In this document: positions 44,640-53,811 of the stretch, in pieces
Position numbering within the stretch: the first letter of the stretch is position 1
Layout of the letters: every line of letters begins with the position of its first letter
NCBI RefSeq assembly: GCF_017368815.1
Contig: NZ_JAFNME010000010.1
Coordinates: 1-64,000 of the forward strand
Length of the DNA stretch: 64,000 bases
Source: Comamonas denitrificans
GTDB lineage: Bacteria > Pseudomonadota > Gammaproteobacteria > Burkholderiales > Burkholderiaceae_C
Direction of reading: 5' to 3'
The notes under the pieces: generated by a model
The model's input: the letters and a program-made list of their open reading frames with translations, nothing else
Told to the model about the DNA's origin: nothing
The model's database searches: none
Made by a program: the position numbers and the translations under genes

Positions 44640-44716
44640 TGGCCCGCCTGACAGGGCTCGAACCTGTTACCTATTGCTTAGAAGGCAATTGCTCTATCCG
44701 GATGAGCTACAGGCGG
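44640..44716 (-). tRNA. tRNA-Arg(UCU), rebuilt at the element junction
   Basis: 77 nt including encoded CCA. The acceptor stem CCGCCTG pairs with CAGGCGG, D arm AGCTC...GAGC, anticodon loop CTTCTAA (anticodon TCT), T arm ACAGG-TTCGAGC-CCTGT, discriminator G. The 5' half is chromosomal; the 3' half, from about 44686 down, belongs to the integrated element. The displaced original 3' half is at 30501-30547. Confidence 0.93.
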
Positions 44717-44774
44717 ATGATTTAAAAAATAAACCCTGGTACTTGCGCAAAGTAGCAGGGTTTATTGGTTGTTT

Positions 44775-44850
44775 TGGTGCCGGAGAAAGGAATCGAACCC
44801 TCGACCTTCTCATTACGAATGAGCTGCTCTACCAACTGAGCTACACCGGC
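44775..44850 (-). tRNA. tRNA-Thr(CGU)
   Basis: 76 nt with encoded CCA. The acceptor is GCCGGTG with CTCCGGC (one T-T mismatch), anticodon loop TTCGTAA between GCTCA and TGAGA, T arm GAGGG-TTCGATT-CCTTT. It lies 58 bp beyond the tRNA-Arg and 12 bp before the fbp stop codon. Confidence 0.93.
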
Positions 44851-44862
44851 GAAAGACCGCAA

Positions 44863-45885
44863 TTATAACGAGTTTTTATCTGCTTCCAGGTGGTACTGGG
44901 TGACGCGCTCGACTTCGTTTTTGGAGCCGAGGACGACGCTGACACGCTGGTGCAGCTGGGTGGGCTGCACGTCCATGATGCGTTGGCGGCCATCGGTGGC
45001 CAGGCCGCCAGCTTGTTCCACCAGCCAGGCCATGGGGTTGGCCTCGTACATCAGGCGCAGCTTGCCCGGTTTGTTCGGTTCGCGCTTGTCCCAGGGGTAC
45101 ATGAAGATGCCGCCCCGGCACAGGATGCGGTGCACGTCGGCCACCATGGCGGCGACCCAGCGCATGTTGAAGTCCTTGCCGCGTGGGCCATCTTTGCCGG
45201 CCAGCACTTCATCGATATAGCGCTTCACGGGGGCATCCCAGTGGCGCATGTTGGACATGTTGATAGCAAATTCTTTGGTGTCTTCGGGGATGCGTACGTT
45301 CTCTTGCGTGAGGATGAACGAGCCTTGCTCGCGGTCCAGGGTGAACATCGAGACACCGTCGCCTACCGTCAGCACCAGGGTGGTTTGCGGGCCGTAGATG
45401 CAATAACCGGCCGCCACTTGCTTGGTGCCCGGCTGGAAGAAGTCGCTGTCGTGTACGCCAGGGTGGCCTTCGGGTTTTTTTAGCACGCTGAAGATGGTGC
45501 CAATGGACATGTTGATGTCGATGTTGCTGGAGCCGTCCAGCGGGTCAAACATCAGCAGGTATTCGCCCTGGGGGTAGCGGTTGGGCACGACGTAGATGCC
45601 TTCCATCTCTTCGCTGGCCATGGCCGCCAAGTGGCCGCCCCATTCGTTGGCTTCAATCAGGGTTTCGTTGGCGATGATGTCCAGCTTTTTCTGCACTTCG
45701 CCTTGTACGTTTTCGCTGCCGGCGGTGCCCATGACTTCGCCCAGCTCGCCTTTGTTCACGGCAAAGCTGATGCGCTTGCAGGCGCGGGCAACCACTTCTA
45801 GCAGCAGGCGCAGTTGCGGGGGGATGCGGCCATCGACCCGTTGTTTTTCCACCAGGTAACGGGTAAAGCTATCGCGGCGTGGCAT
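44863..45885 (-). CDS. fbp: Fructose-1,6-bisphosphatase class I
   Basis: Gluconeogenic or Calvin-cycle phosphatase converting fructose-1,6-bisphosphate to fructose-6-phosphate. The 340-residue protein has the metal and phosphate motifs [20 protein letters not shown] and [16 protein letters not shown], plus [16 protein letters not shown] precedes the ATG at 45885. No Calvin-cycle genes lie nearby, so a gluconeogenic role is the simplest reading. Confidence 0.96.
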   Translation of the reverse strand: MPRRDSFTRYLVEKQRVDGRIPPQLRLLLEVVARACKRISFAVNKGELGEVMGTAGSENVQGEVQKKLDIIANETLIEANEWGGHLAAMASEEMEGIYVVPNRYPQGEYLLMFDPLDGSSNIDINMSIGTIFSVLKKPEGHPGVHDSDFFQPGTKQVAAGYCIYGPQTTLVLTVGDGVSMFTLDREQGSFILTQENVRIPEDTKEFAINMSNMRHWDAPVKRYIDEVLAGKDGPRGKDFNMRWVAAMVADVHRILCRGGIFMYPWDKREPNKPGKLRLMYEANPMAWLVEQAGGLATDGRQRIMDVQPTQLHQRVSVVLGSKNEVERVTQYHLEADKNSL

Positions 45886-45903
45886 GAAAACTCCTTAAAA
45901 AGA

Positions 45904-45978
45904 AGCGTCTACCGCTTGTTTGGCAAGGGATTGACGCTTTTTATTGATAAATTCTTTGCTGAATAAGCGGTAGAAGCT
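45904..45978. repeat. Dispersed palindromic repeat, copy C
   Basis: Arms AGCGTCTACCGCTT (45904-45917) and AAGCGGTAGAAGCT (45965-45978) pair at 13 of 14 positions around an AT-rich centre. It lies between pepN and fbp, both on the minus strand. Confidence 0.8.
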
Positions 45979-45998
45979 ATGTTTTTTAGAATGTTGCT

Positions 45999-48704
45999 TC
46001 ACTCACCCAAGGCCCGTGCCACGACTTCGCGCACGTCGTTGGACAGGTCGGCCTTGGCGGCGACGCGGGCAATGGCTTCGCGGGCGGCTTCCCGGTAGGG
46101 TGGGGCGAGCTTTTGCCAGCGGTCCAGGGCGCGGGCCAAGCGGGCGGCCATTTGGGGGTTGATGGCATCCAGCGCCAGCACGTGGTCGGCCCAGAAGATG
46201 TAGCCGGCCGCATCCAGGCGGTGAAAGCCCCCAGGGTTGGCATTGCAGTAGGTAAAGACCAGGCTGCGGGCGCGGTTGGGGTTTTTCAGCACAAAGTCTG
46301 GGTGCTTGAGCAGGGCTTTGACGGCGGGCAGCACGCTGCCTTGCACATCGGGGGCGGCCGCTTGCAGGGCAAACCATTTGTCCAGCACCAGGGGCTCGTG
46401 GCGCAGTTGGCGGTAAAAATAATCCAGCGCGTTGCTTGCCAGGGGGCTGGCGCTTTGGACCAGGGCTTGCAGGGCGTTGGCCTTGTCGGTCATGTTGCCC
46501 GCGTCTTTGACGCGCTGGTAGGCTTTGCCGGCCCACACACCGTCGCCCTGGGCGGCCAAGCAAAGCATGTTCAGCGCCAATCCGGCCAGGGCGCGGCGGC
46601 CTGCGGCGATGGGTTCGGGCTGGTAAGCGCCGGTGTGGGCGTGGGCTTCGTAGGCGGCTTGCCACTGCGGTTGCAGGGCCAGGGCCAGTTGCCGGCGCAT
46701 GGCTTCGCGCACGCTGTGGATGCGCTGGGGATCGACGCTGTCCAGCTGCTCGGCGATGTAGCTTTCGGAGGGCAGGGTCAGCACCAGCTCTTTGAAGGCG
46801 GCATCGAGTTGCGGGTGCTCTAGCACCAGACGCAGAGCATCCACCACGCTCTGCGGCAGGAGATTGGCAGGGTTTTGCTCTTTTTCTGTTGCTGTTTCAG
46901 CGGTAGCAGCTATGGCATTGGTAGCAATGCGTAAGCTCAGGCGCTGTGCGGCTTCCCAGCGGTTGAAGGCATCGCTGTCGTGGGCCAGCAGGGTGAGCAG
47001 TTCGGCCTCGGTGAACGGGTAGTCCAGCAGGACAGGGGCGCTCAGGCTGCGCAGCAGCGAGGGGGTGGGCTGGCTGGTGATGCCGGTGAAGGTCCACGCT
47101 TGCTCTTCTTGGTGCAGCACCAAGGTGTGCTCTGTGCCGACGTTGAGGCCCTGCAGCTGCAAGGGCAGTGCCTTGCCTTGGCCATCGAGCAGCCCCAGGG
47201 TGACGGGGATGACGAAGGGCTGTTTTGCGCTTGCACTTTGGCCGGGGGTGGCCGGGCAGCTTTGGCGCAGGGTGAGGGTGTAGGTTTGTGCCTGTGCATC
47301 GAACACGCCGCTGGCATGCACGGTGGGGGTGCCAGCTTGGCTGTACCAGCGCTTGAATGCATCCAGGTGTTGGGCCAGGGGGCTGGCGGGGTTGGCATCG
47401 GCCATGGCCTGAACAAAGTCGTCGCAGGTCACTGCTTGGCCATCAAAGCGCTCGAAATACAGCTTCATGCCTTGGGCAAAACCGTCTTTGCCGACCAGGT
47501 TGTGCTGCATGCGCACCACTTCGGCGCCTTTTTCGTAGATGGTGACGGTGTAGAAGTTGTTGATTTCGACGTAGCTGTCCGGGCGCACGGGGTGGGCCAT
47601 GGGGCCAGCGTCTTCGGCAAACTGCACGGTGCGCAGCACGCGCACGTCTTCGATGCGCTTGACGGCGCGCGCTGAGGCGCTGCCGGCCATGTCCATGGAA
47701 AATTCTTGGTCGCGGAACACGGTCAGCCCCTCTTTGAGCGAGAGCTGGAACCAGTCGCGGCAGGTGATGCGGTTGCCCGTCCAGTTGTGGAAGTATTCGT
47801 GCCCGACCACGCTTTCGATGTTGGCAAAGTCAGCGTCGGTGGCGGTGGCTTGGTTGGCTAGCACGTACTTGGTGTTGAAGATGTTCAGGCCCTTGTTTTC
47901 CATCGCGCCCATGTTGAAGTCGCTGGTGGCGACGATCATGAAGCGCTCCAGGTCCAGCGGCAGGCCAAAGCGGGCTTCGTCCCAGGCGATGGCGTGCATG
48001 AGCGAGCGCATGGCGTGCTCGGTCTTTTCCAGGTCGCCGGGGCGCACCCAGACTTGCAGCAGGTGCTCTTTGCCGGTGCGGCTGGTGATTTTTTGCTCGC
48101 GCGCGACCAGTTTGCCCGCCACCAGGGCGAACAAATAGCTGGGCTTTTTGTGCGGGTCGTGCCAGCGGGCAAAGTGGCGGCCATCGTCCAGATCGCCGCT
48201 TTCCACCAGGTTGCCGTTGGACAGCAGCACCGGGTAGTGCGCCTTGTCGGCCCGCAGCAACACGCTGTAGCTGGCCATCACATCGGGGCGATCCAGGAAG
48301 TAGGTGATGCGCCGAAAGCCTTGGGCTTCGCACTGGGTGAAAAAGGTCTCTTGGCTGACGTACAGACCCGATAGCTGGGTGTTTTTCAGCGGGGCGCAGG
48401 TGGTGAAAATCTCCAGCGCAAAGGGCTCGGGCCCTTCGGGCAGGTTTTCCAGCACGAGCTGGCCACCGTCCAGTTTGAAGCTGGTGCCACTGCCATTGAC
48501 CAGCACGCGCGCCAGGTTCAAGTCTTCGCCATCCAGGCGCAGGGGCTGGGCGGGCACCTCTGGATTGCGGCGCACCTGCATTTTGTTCAGGACGCGGGTT
48601 TTGGCCGGGTCCAGGTCGAAGGCCAGCTCCACCGTCTCGATCCAGAAGGCCGGGGCGGTGTAGTCCAGGCGCTGCACCACGGTGGGGGTTTGCTCTGTTT
48701 TCAT
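45999..48704 (-). CDS. pepN: Aminopeptidase N
   Basis: M1-family zinc metallopeptidase removing N-terminal residues in cytoplasmic peptide turnover. The 901-residue protein has the exopeptidase motif GAMENKGLNIFN and the zinc site VVGHEYFHNWTGNRITCRDWFQ with the downstream Glu in LKEGLTVFRDQEF. A DUF3458-type C-terminal half follows. The ATG at 48704 is chosen over a frame extending 44 residues upstream into prfB. It follows prfB by 10 bases. Confidence 0.96.
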   Translation of the reverse strand: MKTEQTPTVVQRLDYTAPAFWIETVELAFDLDPAKTRVLNKMQVRRNPEVPAQPLRLDGEDLNLARVLVNGSGTSFKLDGGQLVLENLPEGPEPFALEIFTTCAPLKNTQLSGLYVSQETFFTQCEAQGFRRITYFLDRPDVMASYSVLLRADKAHYPVLLSNGNLVESGDLDDGRHFARWHDPHKKPSYLFALVAGKLVAREQKITSRTGKEHLLQVWVRPGDLEKTEHAMRSLMHAIAWDEARFGLPLDLERFMIVATSDFNMGAMENKGLNIFNTKYVLANQATATDADFANIESVVGHEYFHNWTGNRITCRDWFQLSLKEGLTVFRDQEFSMDMAGSASARAVKRIEDVRVLRTVQFAEDAGPMAHPVRPDSYVEINNFYTVTIYEKGAEVVRMQHNLVGKDGFAQGMKLYFERFDGQAVTCDDFVQAMADANPASPLAQHLDAFKRWYSQAGTPTVHASGVFDAQAQTYTLTLRQSCPATPGQSASAKQPFVIPVTLGLLDGQGKALPLQLQGLNVGTEHTLVLHQEEQAWTFTGITSQPTPSLLRSLSAPVLLDYPFTEAELLTLLAHDSDAFNRWEAAQRLSLRIATNAIAATAETATEKEQNPANLLPQSVVDALRLVLEHPQLDAAFKELVLTLPSESYIAEQLDSVDPQRIHSVREAMRRQLALALQPQWQAAYEAHAHTGAYQPEPIAAGRRALAGLALNMLCLAAQGDGVWAGKAYQRVKDAGNMTDKANALQALVQSASPLASNALDYFYRQLRHEPLVLDKWFALQAAAPDVQGSVLPAVKALLKHPDFVLKNPNRARSLVFTYCNANPGGFHRLDAAGYIFWADHVLALDAINPQMAARLARALDRWQKLAPPYREAAREAIARVAAKADLSNDVREVVARALGE

Positions 48705-48714
48705 GGTTGTTCGT

Positions 48715-49819
48715 TTAAACGCCTTGCTTGAGCGAGGCTTCAATAAATACATCCAGGTCGCCGTCCAGCACTTTTTGCGTGGCCGAGACTTCGACGTTGG
48801 TGCGCAAGTCCTTGATGCGGCTGTTGTCCAGCACATAGCTGCGGATTTGGTGGCCCCAGCCTACATCGGTTTTGCTGTCTTCCAGCTTTTGCTGCTCTTC
48901 TTGGCGTTTGCGCATTTCAAAGTCGTACAAGCGCGAGCGCAGGCGCTGCCACGCTACATCGCGGTTGCTGTGCTGGCTGCGGCCATCTTGGCACTGCACG
49001 ACGATGCCGGTGGGGATGTGCGTCAGGCGCACGGCCGAGTCGGTTTTGTTGATGTGCTGGCCGCCCGCGCCCGAGGCGCGGTAGGTGTCGGTGCGCACGT
49101 CAGCGGGGTTGATGTGGATTTCGATGGAGTCATCAATCTCTGGATAGACGAACAGCGAGGCAAACGAGGTGTGCCGCCCGCCCGAGCTGTCAAAAGGCGA
49201 TTTGCGCACCAGGCGGTGCACGCCGGTTTCGGTGCGCAGCAGGCCGTAGGCGTATTCGCCCTCAATGTGAATGGTCGCGCCCTTGATGCCAGCCACGTCA
49301 CCGGGGGTTTCGTCATCGACGGTGGCCTTGAAGCCTTTGCGCTCGGCGTACTTTAGGTACTGGCGCAGCAAGATGCTGGCCCAGTCGCAGGCCTCGGTGC
49401 CGCCCGCGCCGGCCTGGATGTCGATGTAGCAGTTCAGCGGATCGGCCTCGTGGCTGAACATGCGGCGAAACTCCAGCTCTTCAATCAGGGGCTGGAGTTT
49501 GGCGGTTTCCGCTTCGATGGTCAGCAGCCCGGCCTCGTCGCCTTCTTCGCGGCTCATTTCGAACAGTTCGCTGTTGTCCGCCAGCTCGGTAGTGAGCTTT
49601 TCCAGGGTGAGGACCACGGCATCGAGCGATTTTTTTTCTTTGCCCAGCTCTTGGGCTTTTTTCGGGTCGTTCCAGATGCTGGGGTCTTCTAGCGAGGCAT
49701 TGACGGTGCGCAGGCGTTCAAACTTGGCATCGTAGTCAAAGATACCTCCGTAAGTCCTGGGTGCGCTCACTCAGGTCTTCAAGGGTGTTGCCAATTTGGT
49801 TGATGCGTTCTGCTTCCAT
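48715..49819 (-). CDS. prfB: Peptide chain release factor 2, with programmed +1 frameshift
   Basis: Class I release factor for UGA and UAA. Translation starts at ATG 49819 and reads 27 codons to CTT, then meets in-frame TGA (49738-49736); a +1 shift at CTTTGAC (preceded by CGGAGGTAT, an internal Shine-Dalgarno) enters the main frame, giving 367 residues. The main body shows the SPF motif ([17 protein letters not shown]) and GGQ motif ([16 protein letters not shown]). The shift is the classical autoregulation by RF2 level, so this is an intact gene. The frame read without the shift would start at about 49770. Confidence 0.96.
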
Positions 49820-49846
49820 GATCGTGTCCTGTTTTTAATAAAGAAA

Positions 49847-49882
49847 ACAAGGGCTGCCCCATCGCATGTTGGCAGCCCTTGT
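49847..49882 (-). terminator. Terminator after lapB / upstream of prfB
   Basis: Perfect 12-bp arms ACAAGGGCTGCC (49847-49858) and GGCAGCCCTTGT (49871-49882). On the minus strand the hairpin is followed by TTTTCTTTATT. It lies between the lapB stop (50020) and the prfB start. Confidence 0.75.
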
Positions 49883-49945
49883 GAATTGAAAATTGCGGCG
49901 CTGATTTTCGCATGTGCCGCCCCTTTCTACCAATTACTTAAAAAA

Positions 49946-49965
49946 TAATAGCTGTTTGCGCTTAC
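49946..49965. repeat. Single arm of the dispersed palindromic repeat
   Basis: AATAGCTGTTTGCGCTTA is one arm of the family seen at 6899 (13 bp identical). No matching second arm is present in the following 60 bases, so it is a half copy. Confidence 0.65.
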
Positions 49966-50019
49966 CCAGTAAGGGTTTTAACGTTTTTCTATACCAGGTT
50001 TGAGTGTGCAGCTTTTGGC

Positions 50020-51198
50020 TTACAGCTCTTCCACCCGCCGCGCCGGGTAGCTGTCCCAGCTTTGGCAGCCGGGACAATGCCAAAAATGCTGGCGCGCCTC
50101 AAAGCCGCAGGCCGCGCAGCGGTAGCGCATCAGGGGGCGGCTGGCATGCTCCAACGCTTGCAGCACTGTGGGCGGTATGGCGTGCTCCCCTTGCGTGGCC
50201 AGCCATTGGTGGGCAATCGCTAAAGAGGGTTCTTGCTCCAAGTGGCGCAGCAGCCAGCCTTGGCTGCAGGTGCCGTCTTGCTGCTGGCAGCGCTGCCCGG
50301 CTTGGCCTTGGGGGTCTGCCTGCAATTGCACCAAGGCCAGCACCAGGTCCAGCGATGGGGTTTGGGCATAACGCTGGCGCAGCAGGGCAATGGCTGGCGC
50401 TTCTTGGCCACTGGCTTGGGCAATGTCTTGCAGCAGTGGCAGGGCCAGGGGCAGGGCCTGCGGGGCTTGCTCGGCCAGGGCGAGCAGACTGTTCCATGCG
50501 GCATCGGTGGCCCCTTGGTGGTGCTGCAAGCGGGCCAAATCCAGCCAGGGGCGCGGTGCCGTGGGGGCCGTCTGGGTGGCCTGGGTGAGCAAGGCCAGGG
50601 CGGGTTCGAGTTCGCCTTGGTTGGCCAAGGCGGCGGCCTGCTCGCATTGATAGTGCGAGAGGCGCTGGCTAAAGTCGCCTTGGCCACTGGCTTGCAGCTT
50701 GCGCACGATGGCGGCGGCTTGGGGCCAGTCGCGGGCACGCTCATAAATGCTCAGCAGCGCTAAACGGGCATCGGTTTCGTAAGCGGTCGCTTCCAGGCGG
50801 TGCAGTGCTTCTTCGGCGCGGTCTAAGAGTCCGGCTTTCAAATAGTCTTGCGCCAAGCCGTTTTGGGCACGCTGGCGATCGGCATCGCTTAAATCAGCAC
50901 GGTGCAGCAAGTGCTCATGCACACGCACGGCCCGCAGGTATTCGCCCCGGCGGCGAAACAAATTGCCCAGGGCAAAGTGCAGCTCGGCCGTGTCCGGGTC
51001 GTTTTGCATGGCCTCAATAAAGGCATCAATGGCCTGGTCTTGCTGCTCGTTGAGCAGGTAGTTCAGCCCTTTGAAGTAGGCCTTGGGGGCGCGTTGGCTT
51101 TCCAGGCGCATTTGGCGCCAATCCATGCGCGAGGCCAGCCAGCCCAGCACAAAGGCCAAGGGCAGGCCCAGCAAAATCCAGCTTAAATCAAAGTTCAT
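50020..51198 (-). CDS. lapB: Lipopolysaccharide assembly protein LapB
   Basis: Inner-membrane-anchored TPR protein that controls LpxC turnover and so LPS amount. The 392-residue protein begins with a membrane segment (WILLGLPLAFVLGWLASRMD), followed by TPR-like helices and a C-terminal rubredoxin-type metal site with two CxxC pairs (YRCAACGF and HCPGCQSW). The ATG at 51198 overlaps lapA by 11 bases. The lapA-lapB pair behind ihfB is the usual arrangement. Confidence 0.93.
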   Translation of the reverse strand: MNFDLSWILLGLPLAFVLGWLASRMDWRQMRLESQRAPKAYFKGLNYLLNEQQDQAIDAFIEAMQNDPDTAELHFALGNLFRRRGEYLRAVRVHEHLLHRADLSDADRQRAQNGLAQDYLKAGLLDRAEEALHRLEATAYETDARLALLSIYERARDWPQAAAIVRKLQASGQGDFSQRLSHYQCEQAAALANQGELEPALALLTQATQTAPTAPRPWLDLARLQHHQGATDAAWNSLLALAEQAPQALPLALPLLQDIAQASGQEAPAIALLRQRYAQTPSLDLVLALVQLQADPQGQAGQRCQQQDGTCSQGWLLRHLEQEPSLAIAHQWLATQGEHAIPPTVLQALEHASRPLMRYRCAACGFEARQHFWHCPGCQSWDSYPARRVEEL

Positions 51199-51481
51199 GG
51201 AGTGTGGTCGGGTGGGCGGCAGCGGCGGAGGATTCTGCCAGGGCAGGGGCGGGCGAGGCTGCGGCATTGGCCTGTTGGCGGGCTTGCCACCAGCGCGGCA
51301 GCATGACCAAGATGCCAGTGAGCAGCCCCAAGCAAAATGCCGCCAAGACGATCAGCACCAGTGGCCCGCTCCAATACTGGCCAAAGAACCAGTGCACGGT
51401 GGTGCTGTGCTGGTTATTCAGTGCAAATGCAAACAAGGTAAAAAAAATGGCTGCCTTGAGCAGCCATACGAGGTATTTCAT
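51188..51481 (-). CDS. lapA: LapA family protein (DUF1049)
   Basis: A 97-residue inner-membrane protein with two hydrophobic segments (LVWLLKAAIFFTLFAFAL and LVLIVLAAFCLGLLTGILVM) and the DUF1049 motif NNQHSTTVHWFFGQ between them. A helical Ala/Gln-rich tail follows. It works with LapB in LPS assembly control. The ATG at 51481 gives the standard length; its stop overlaps the lapB start. Confidence 0.9.
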   Translation of the reverse strand: MKYLVWLLKAAIFFTLFAFALNNQHSTTVHWFFGQYWSGPLVLIVLAAFCLGLLTGILVMLPRWWQARQQANAAASPAPALAESSAAAAHPTTLHEL

Positions 51482-51509
51482 CGCAAGCCCTTCCGAAGAA
51501 GGTTGCATT

Positions 51510-51800
51510 CTAGGCGGTGGGCGCAAAGTCAACGGCTTCACGCAAGGCCTTGCCTGGTTTGAAGTGGGGCAGACGCTTGGCGGGTACCAGCACCGATTCG
51601 CCGCTGCGCGGATTGCGGCCCGTGCGCTCCGGGCGGTGGTGGATGGAGAAGCTGCCAAACCCACGAATTTCGATGCGCTGGCCCTGCACCAAGGCATCGA
51701 CGATGGCATCTTGCAAGGCTTTGACAGCTTGCTCGGCATCGCGTTGCATTAAAAATGGAAGCAGAGCAGCGAGTTCTTCAACAAGGTCAGAGCGGGTCAT
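51510..51800 (-). CDS. ihfB: Integration host factor subunit beta
   Basis: DNA-bending nucleoid protein subunit. The 96-residue protein starts [12 protein letters not shown], has [19 protein letters not shown], the arm region [13 protein letters not shown] and the C-terminal helix [14 protein letters not shown]. Located behind rpsA and three hairpins, which is the usual rpsA-ihfB order. IHF is also the host factor most tyrosine integrases need, though the link to the element here is only general. Confidence 0.95.
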   Translation of the reverse strand: MTRSDLVEELAALLPFLMQRDAEQAVKALQDAIVDALVQGQRIEIRGFGSFSIHHRPERTGRNPRSGESVLVPAKRLPHFKPGKALREAVDFAPTA

Positions 51801-51827
51801 GGCGGAAAACAATCAATGTCAAACAGG

Positions 51828-51930
51828 GGGGAAGGTGCTTTGCGTGCAAGCACCTTCCCCTTAATAGCCAACGGGCGCTGATGGCAGCGCCCGTTGTGAG
51901 AAGGCAAAACTAAAAACTTCAGTTTGCCTT
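51828..51930. promoter_or_regulatory. Three consecutive hairpins between rpsA and ihfB
   Basis: (1) GGGGAAGGTGCTT/AAGCACCTTCCCC at 51828-51840 and 51848-51860; (2) AACGGGCGCTG/CAGCGCCCGTT at 51870-51880 and 51885-51895; (3) AAGGCAAAACT/AGTTTGCCTT at 51901-51911 and 51921-51930. None has a clean T-run on the minus strand. They likely terminate or process the rpsA transcript. Confidence 0.72.
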
Positions 51931-51943
51931 GTGCGTGGTTGGA

Positions 51944-53626
51944 TTACTTGTCAGCGTCCAGCTTGGCGCGCAGCAGTGCGCCCAGGCTGGTGGTGCCGGC
52001 GTTCTCTTTCGAGGATTGGGCCGACAGGCTGGCCATGGCTTCTTGCTGCTCGACGTGGTCTTTTTGCTTGATCGACAACTGGATGTTGCGGGTCTTGCGG
52101 TCCACGTTGGTCACCACGGCGGTTACTTCGTCGCCTTCTTTCAGGACGCTGCGGGCATCTTCCACGCGGTCTTGCGAGATTTCAGAAACGCGCAGGTAGC
52201 CCAGGATGTCTTCGCCCAGTTCGATTTCAGCGCCCTTGGCATCCACGGTCTTGACCTTGCCGGTCACGATCGAGCCTTTGTCATTCACGGTGACAAAGGT
52301 GGTGAAGGGATCTTGGTCCAGTTGTTTGATGCCCAGGCTGATGCGCTCGCGCTCCACATCCACGGCCAGCACGATGGCTTCGACTTCTTGGCCTTTTTTG
52401 TAGTTGCGCACAGCGGCTTCGCCGGTTTCGTTCCACGACAGGTCAGACAAGTGCACCAGGCCGTCGATGCCAGCGGCCAAGCCCACGAACACGCCAAAGT
52501 CGGTGATCGACTTGATCGGGCCCTTGACGCGGTCGCCGCGCTTGGTGTTCTGGGCAAATTCTTGCCAAGGGTTGGCGCGGCACTGCTTCATGCCCAGGCT
52601 GATGCGGCGCTTGTCTTCGTCGATCTCCAGGACCATGACTTCGACTTCGTCGCCCAGGGACACCAGCTTGTTGGGGGCCACGTTTTTGTTGGTCCAGTCC
52701 ATTTCGGAAACGTGCACCAAGCCTTCGATGCCGGGTTCCAGTTCCACGAAGGCACCGTAGTCAGCGATATTGGTGACTTTGCCGAACAGGCGGGTGCTGG
52801 CTGGGTAGCGGCGGCCTACGCCCATCCAGGGGTCGTCGCCCATTTGCTTCAGGCCCAGCGAGACGCGGTTTTTGTCGGTATCGAACTTGAGGATCTTGGC
52901 CATGATTTCCTGGCCAGCGGTCACCACTTCAGAGGGGTGACGCACGCGGCGCCAGGCCATGTCGGTGATGTGCAGCAGGCCGTCGATGCCGCCCAGGTCC
53001 ACAAATGCGCCGTATTCGGTGATGTTTTTCACCACACCTTGCACGATGGCGCCTTCTTTCAGGTTCTCCATCAGCTTGGCACGCTCTTCACCCATCGAGG
53101 CTTCCACCACAGCGCGGCGGCTCAGTACCACGTTGTTGCGCTTGCGGTCCAGCTTGATGACCTTGAATTCGAGGGTTTTGTTTTCGTAGGGGGTCAGGTC
53201 TTTGACCGGACGGGTGTCGATCAGCGAGCCGGGCAGGAAAGCGCGGATGCCATTGACCAACACGGTCAGGCCACCCTTGACGCGGCCGCTGGTGGTGCCG
53301 GTGACGAATTCGCCAGATTCCAGCGCTTGCTCCAGCGACAGCCACGAGGCCAGGCGCTTGGCGGTGTCGCGCGACAGCACGGTGTCGCCGTAGCCGTTTT
53401 CGATGACACCAACGGCCACCGAGACGAAGTCACCCACTTGGACTTCGATTTCGCCCTGGTCGTTTTTGAACTCTTCAATTGGCACATAGGCTTCGGATTT
53501 GAGGCCAGCGTCCACGATCACAAAGTTTTGATCGACGGCAACCACTTCGGCAGTGATTACTTCGCCAGGACGCATTTCGGTGCGTTGCAGGGATTCTTCA
53601 AACAGGGCGGCAAAAGATTCGGACAT
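51944..53626 (-). CDS. rpsA: 30S ribosomal protein S1
   Basis: mRNA-binding ribosomal protein required for initiation on most messages. The 560-residue protein has six S1 repeats, recognisable by [41 protein letters not shown] and [20 protein letters not shown] stretches, with a C-terminal basic tail. The ATG at 53626 gives the standard start [12 protein letters not shown]. It is located downstream of aroA-cmk, as cmk-rpsA is in many proteobacteria. Confidence 0.97.
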   Translation of the reverse strand: MSESFAALFEESLQRTEMRPGEVITAEVVAVDQNFVIVDAGLKSEAYVPIEEFKNDQGEIEVQVGDFVSVAVGVIENGYGDTVLSRDTAKRLASWLSLEQALESGEFVTGTTSGRVKGGLTVLVNGIRAFLPGSLIDTRPVKDLTPYENKTLEFKVIKLDRKRNNVVLSRRAVVEASMGEERAKLMENLKEGAIVQGVVKNITEYGAFVDLGGIDGLLHITDMAWRRVRHPSEVVTAGQEIMAKILKFDTDKNRVSLGLKQMGDDPWMGVGRRYPASTRLFGKVTNIADYGAFVELEPGIEGLVHVSEMDWTNKNVAPNKLVSLGDEVEVMVLEIDEDKRRISLGMKQCRANPWQEFAQNTKRGDRVKGPIKSITDFGVFVGLAAGIDGLVHLSDLSWNETGEAAVRNYKKGQEVEAIVLAVDVERERISLGIKQLDQDPFTTFVTVNDKGSIVTGKVKTVDAKGAEIELGEDILGYLRVSEISQDRVEDARSVLKEGDEVTAVVTNVDRKTRNIQLSIKQKDHVEQQEAMASLSAQSSKENAGTTSLGALLRAKLDADK

Positions 53627-53811
53627 GTGTTTCCTTGGTCGCAAGGGCAGGTTTCCGGCAGCACTATTGCTGCGCGTTTTTAAGGCTGCCCGCGATCGGG
53701 GTGCAGAAAAAGATCTGCGGGTTAAAAGTGAAAAACCGCAACGGGTTGGCCGCTGTGTGACAGCGTTGGCCAACCCCGTGCGGGCGTGGTCTTGAGCAGC
53801 AGCGCTGGGCG

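Larger units (their letters stand above)
30529..44686. mobile_element. Integrative mobilizable element in tRNA-Arg(UCU), MobF type
   Basis: About 14.1 kb bounded by 19-bp direct repeats inside the tRNA-Arg anticodon/variable region. It carries a tyrosine recombinase next to the left repeat, a MobF relaxase, a TrwB-like coupling protein, a ribbon-helix-helix accessory protein, a candidate oriT and a phage-like replication module. No VirB/TrwD-N secretion genes are present, so mobilization must rely on a helper. Gene composition is mosaic, with AT-rich mobility and replication genes beside GC-rich small operons. It interrupts an otherwise plain moaA / tRNA-Arg / tRNA-Thr / fbp order. Confidence 0.9.

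Noticed and set aside
30529-44686. Complete conjugative element (ICE)
   Set aside because: No VirB4-type ATPase, pilus or channel genes are present; only the relaxase and coupling protein are.
48715-49819. prfB as a frameshifted pseudogene
   Set aside because: The stop and shift occur exactly at the conserved CTT-TGA-C site with its Shine-Dalgarno-like element; this is the programmed frameshift.
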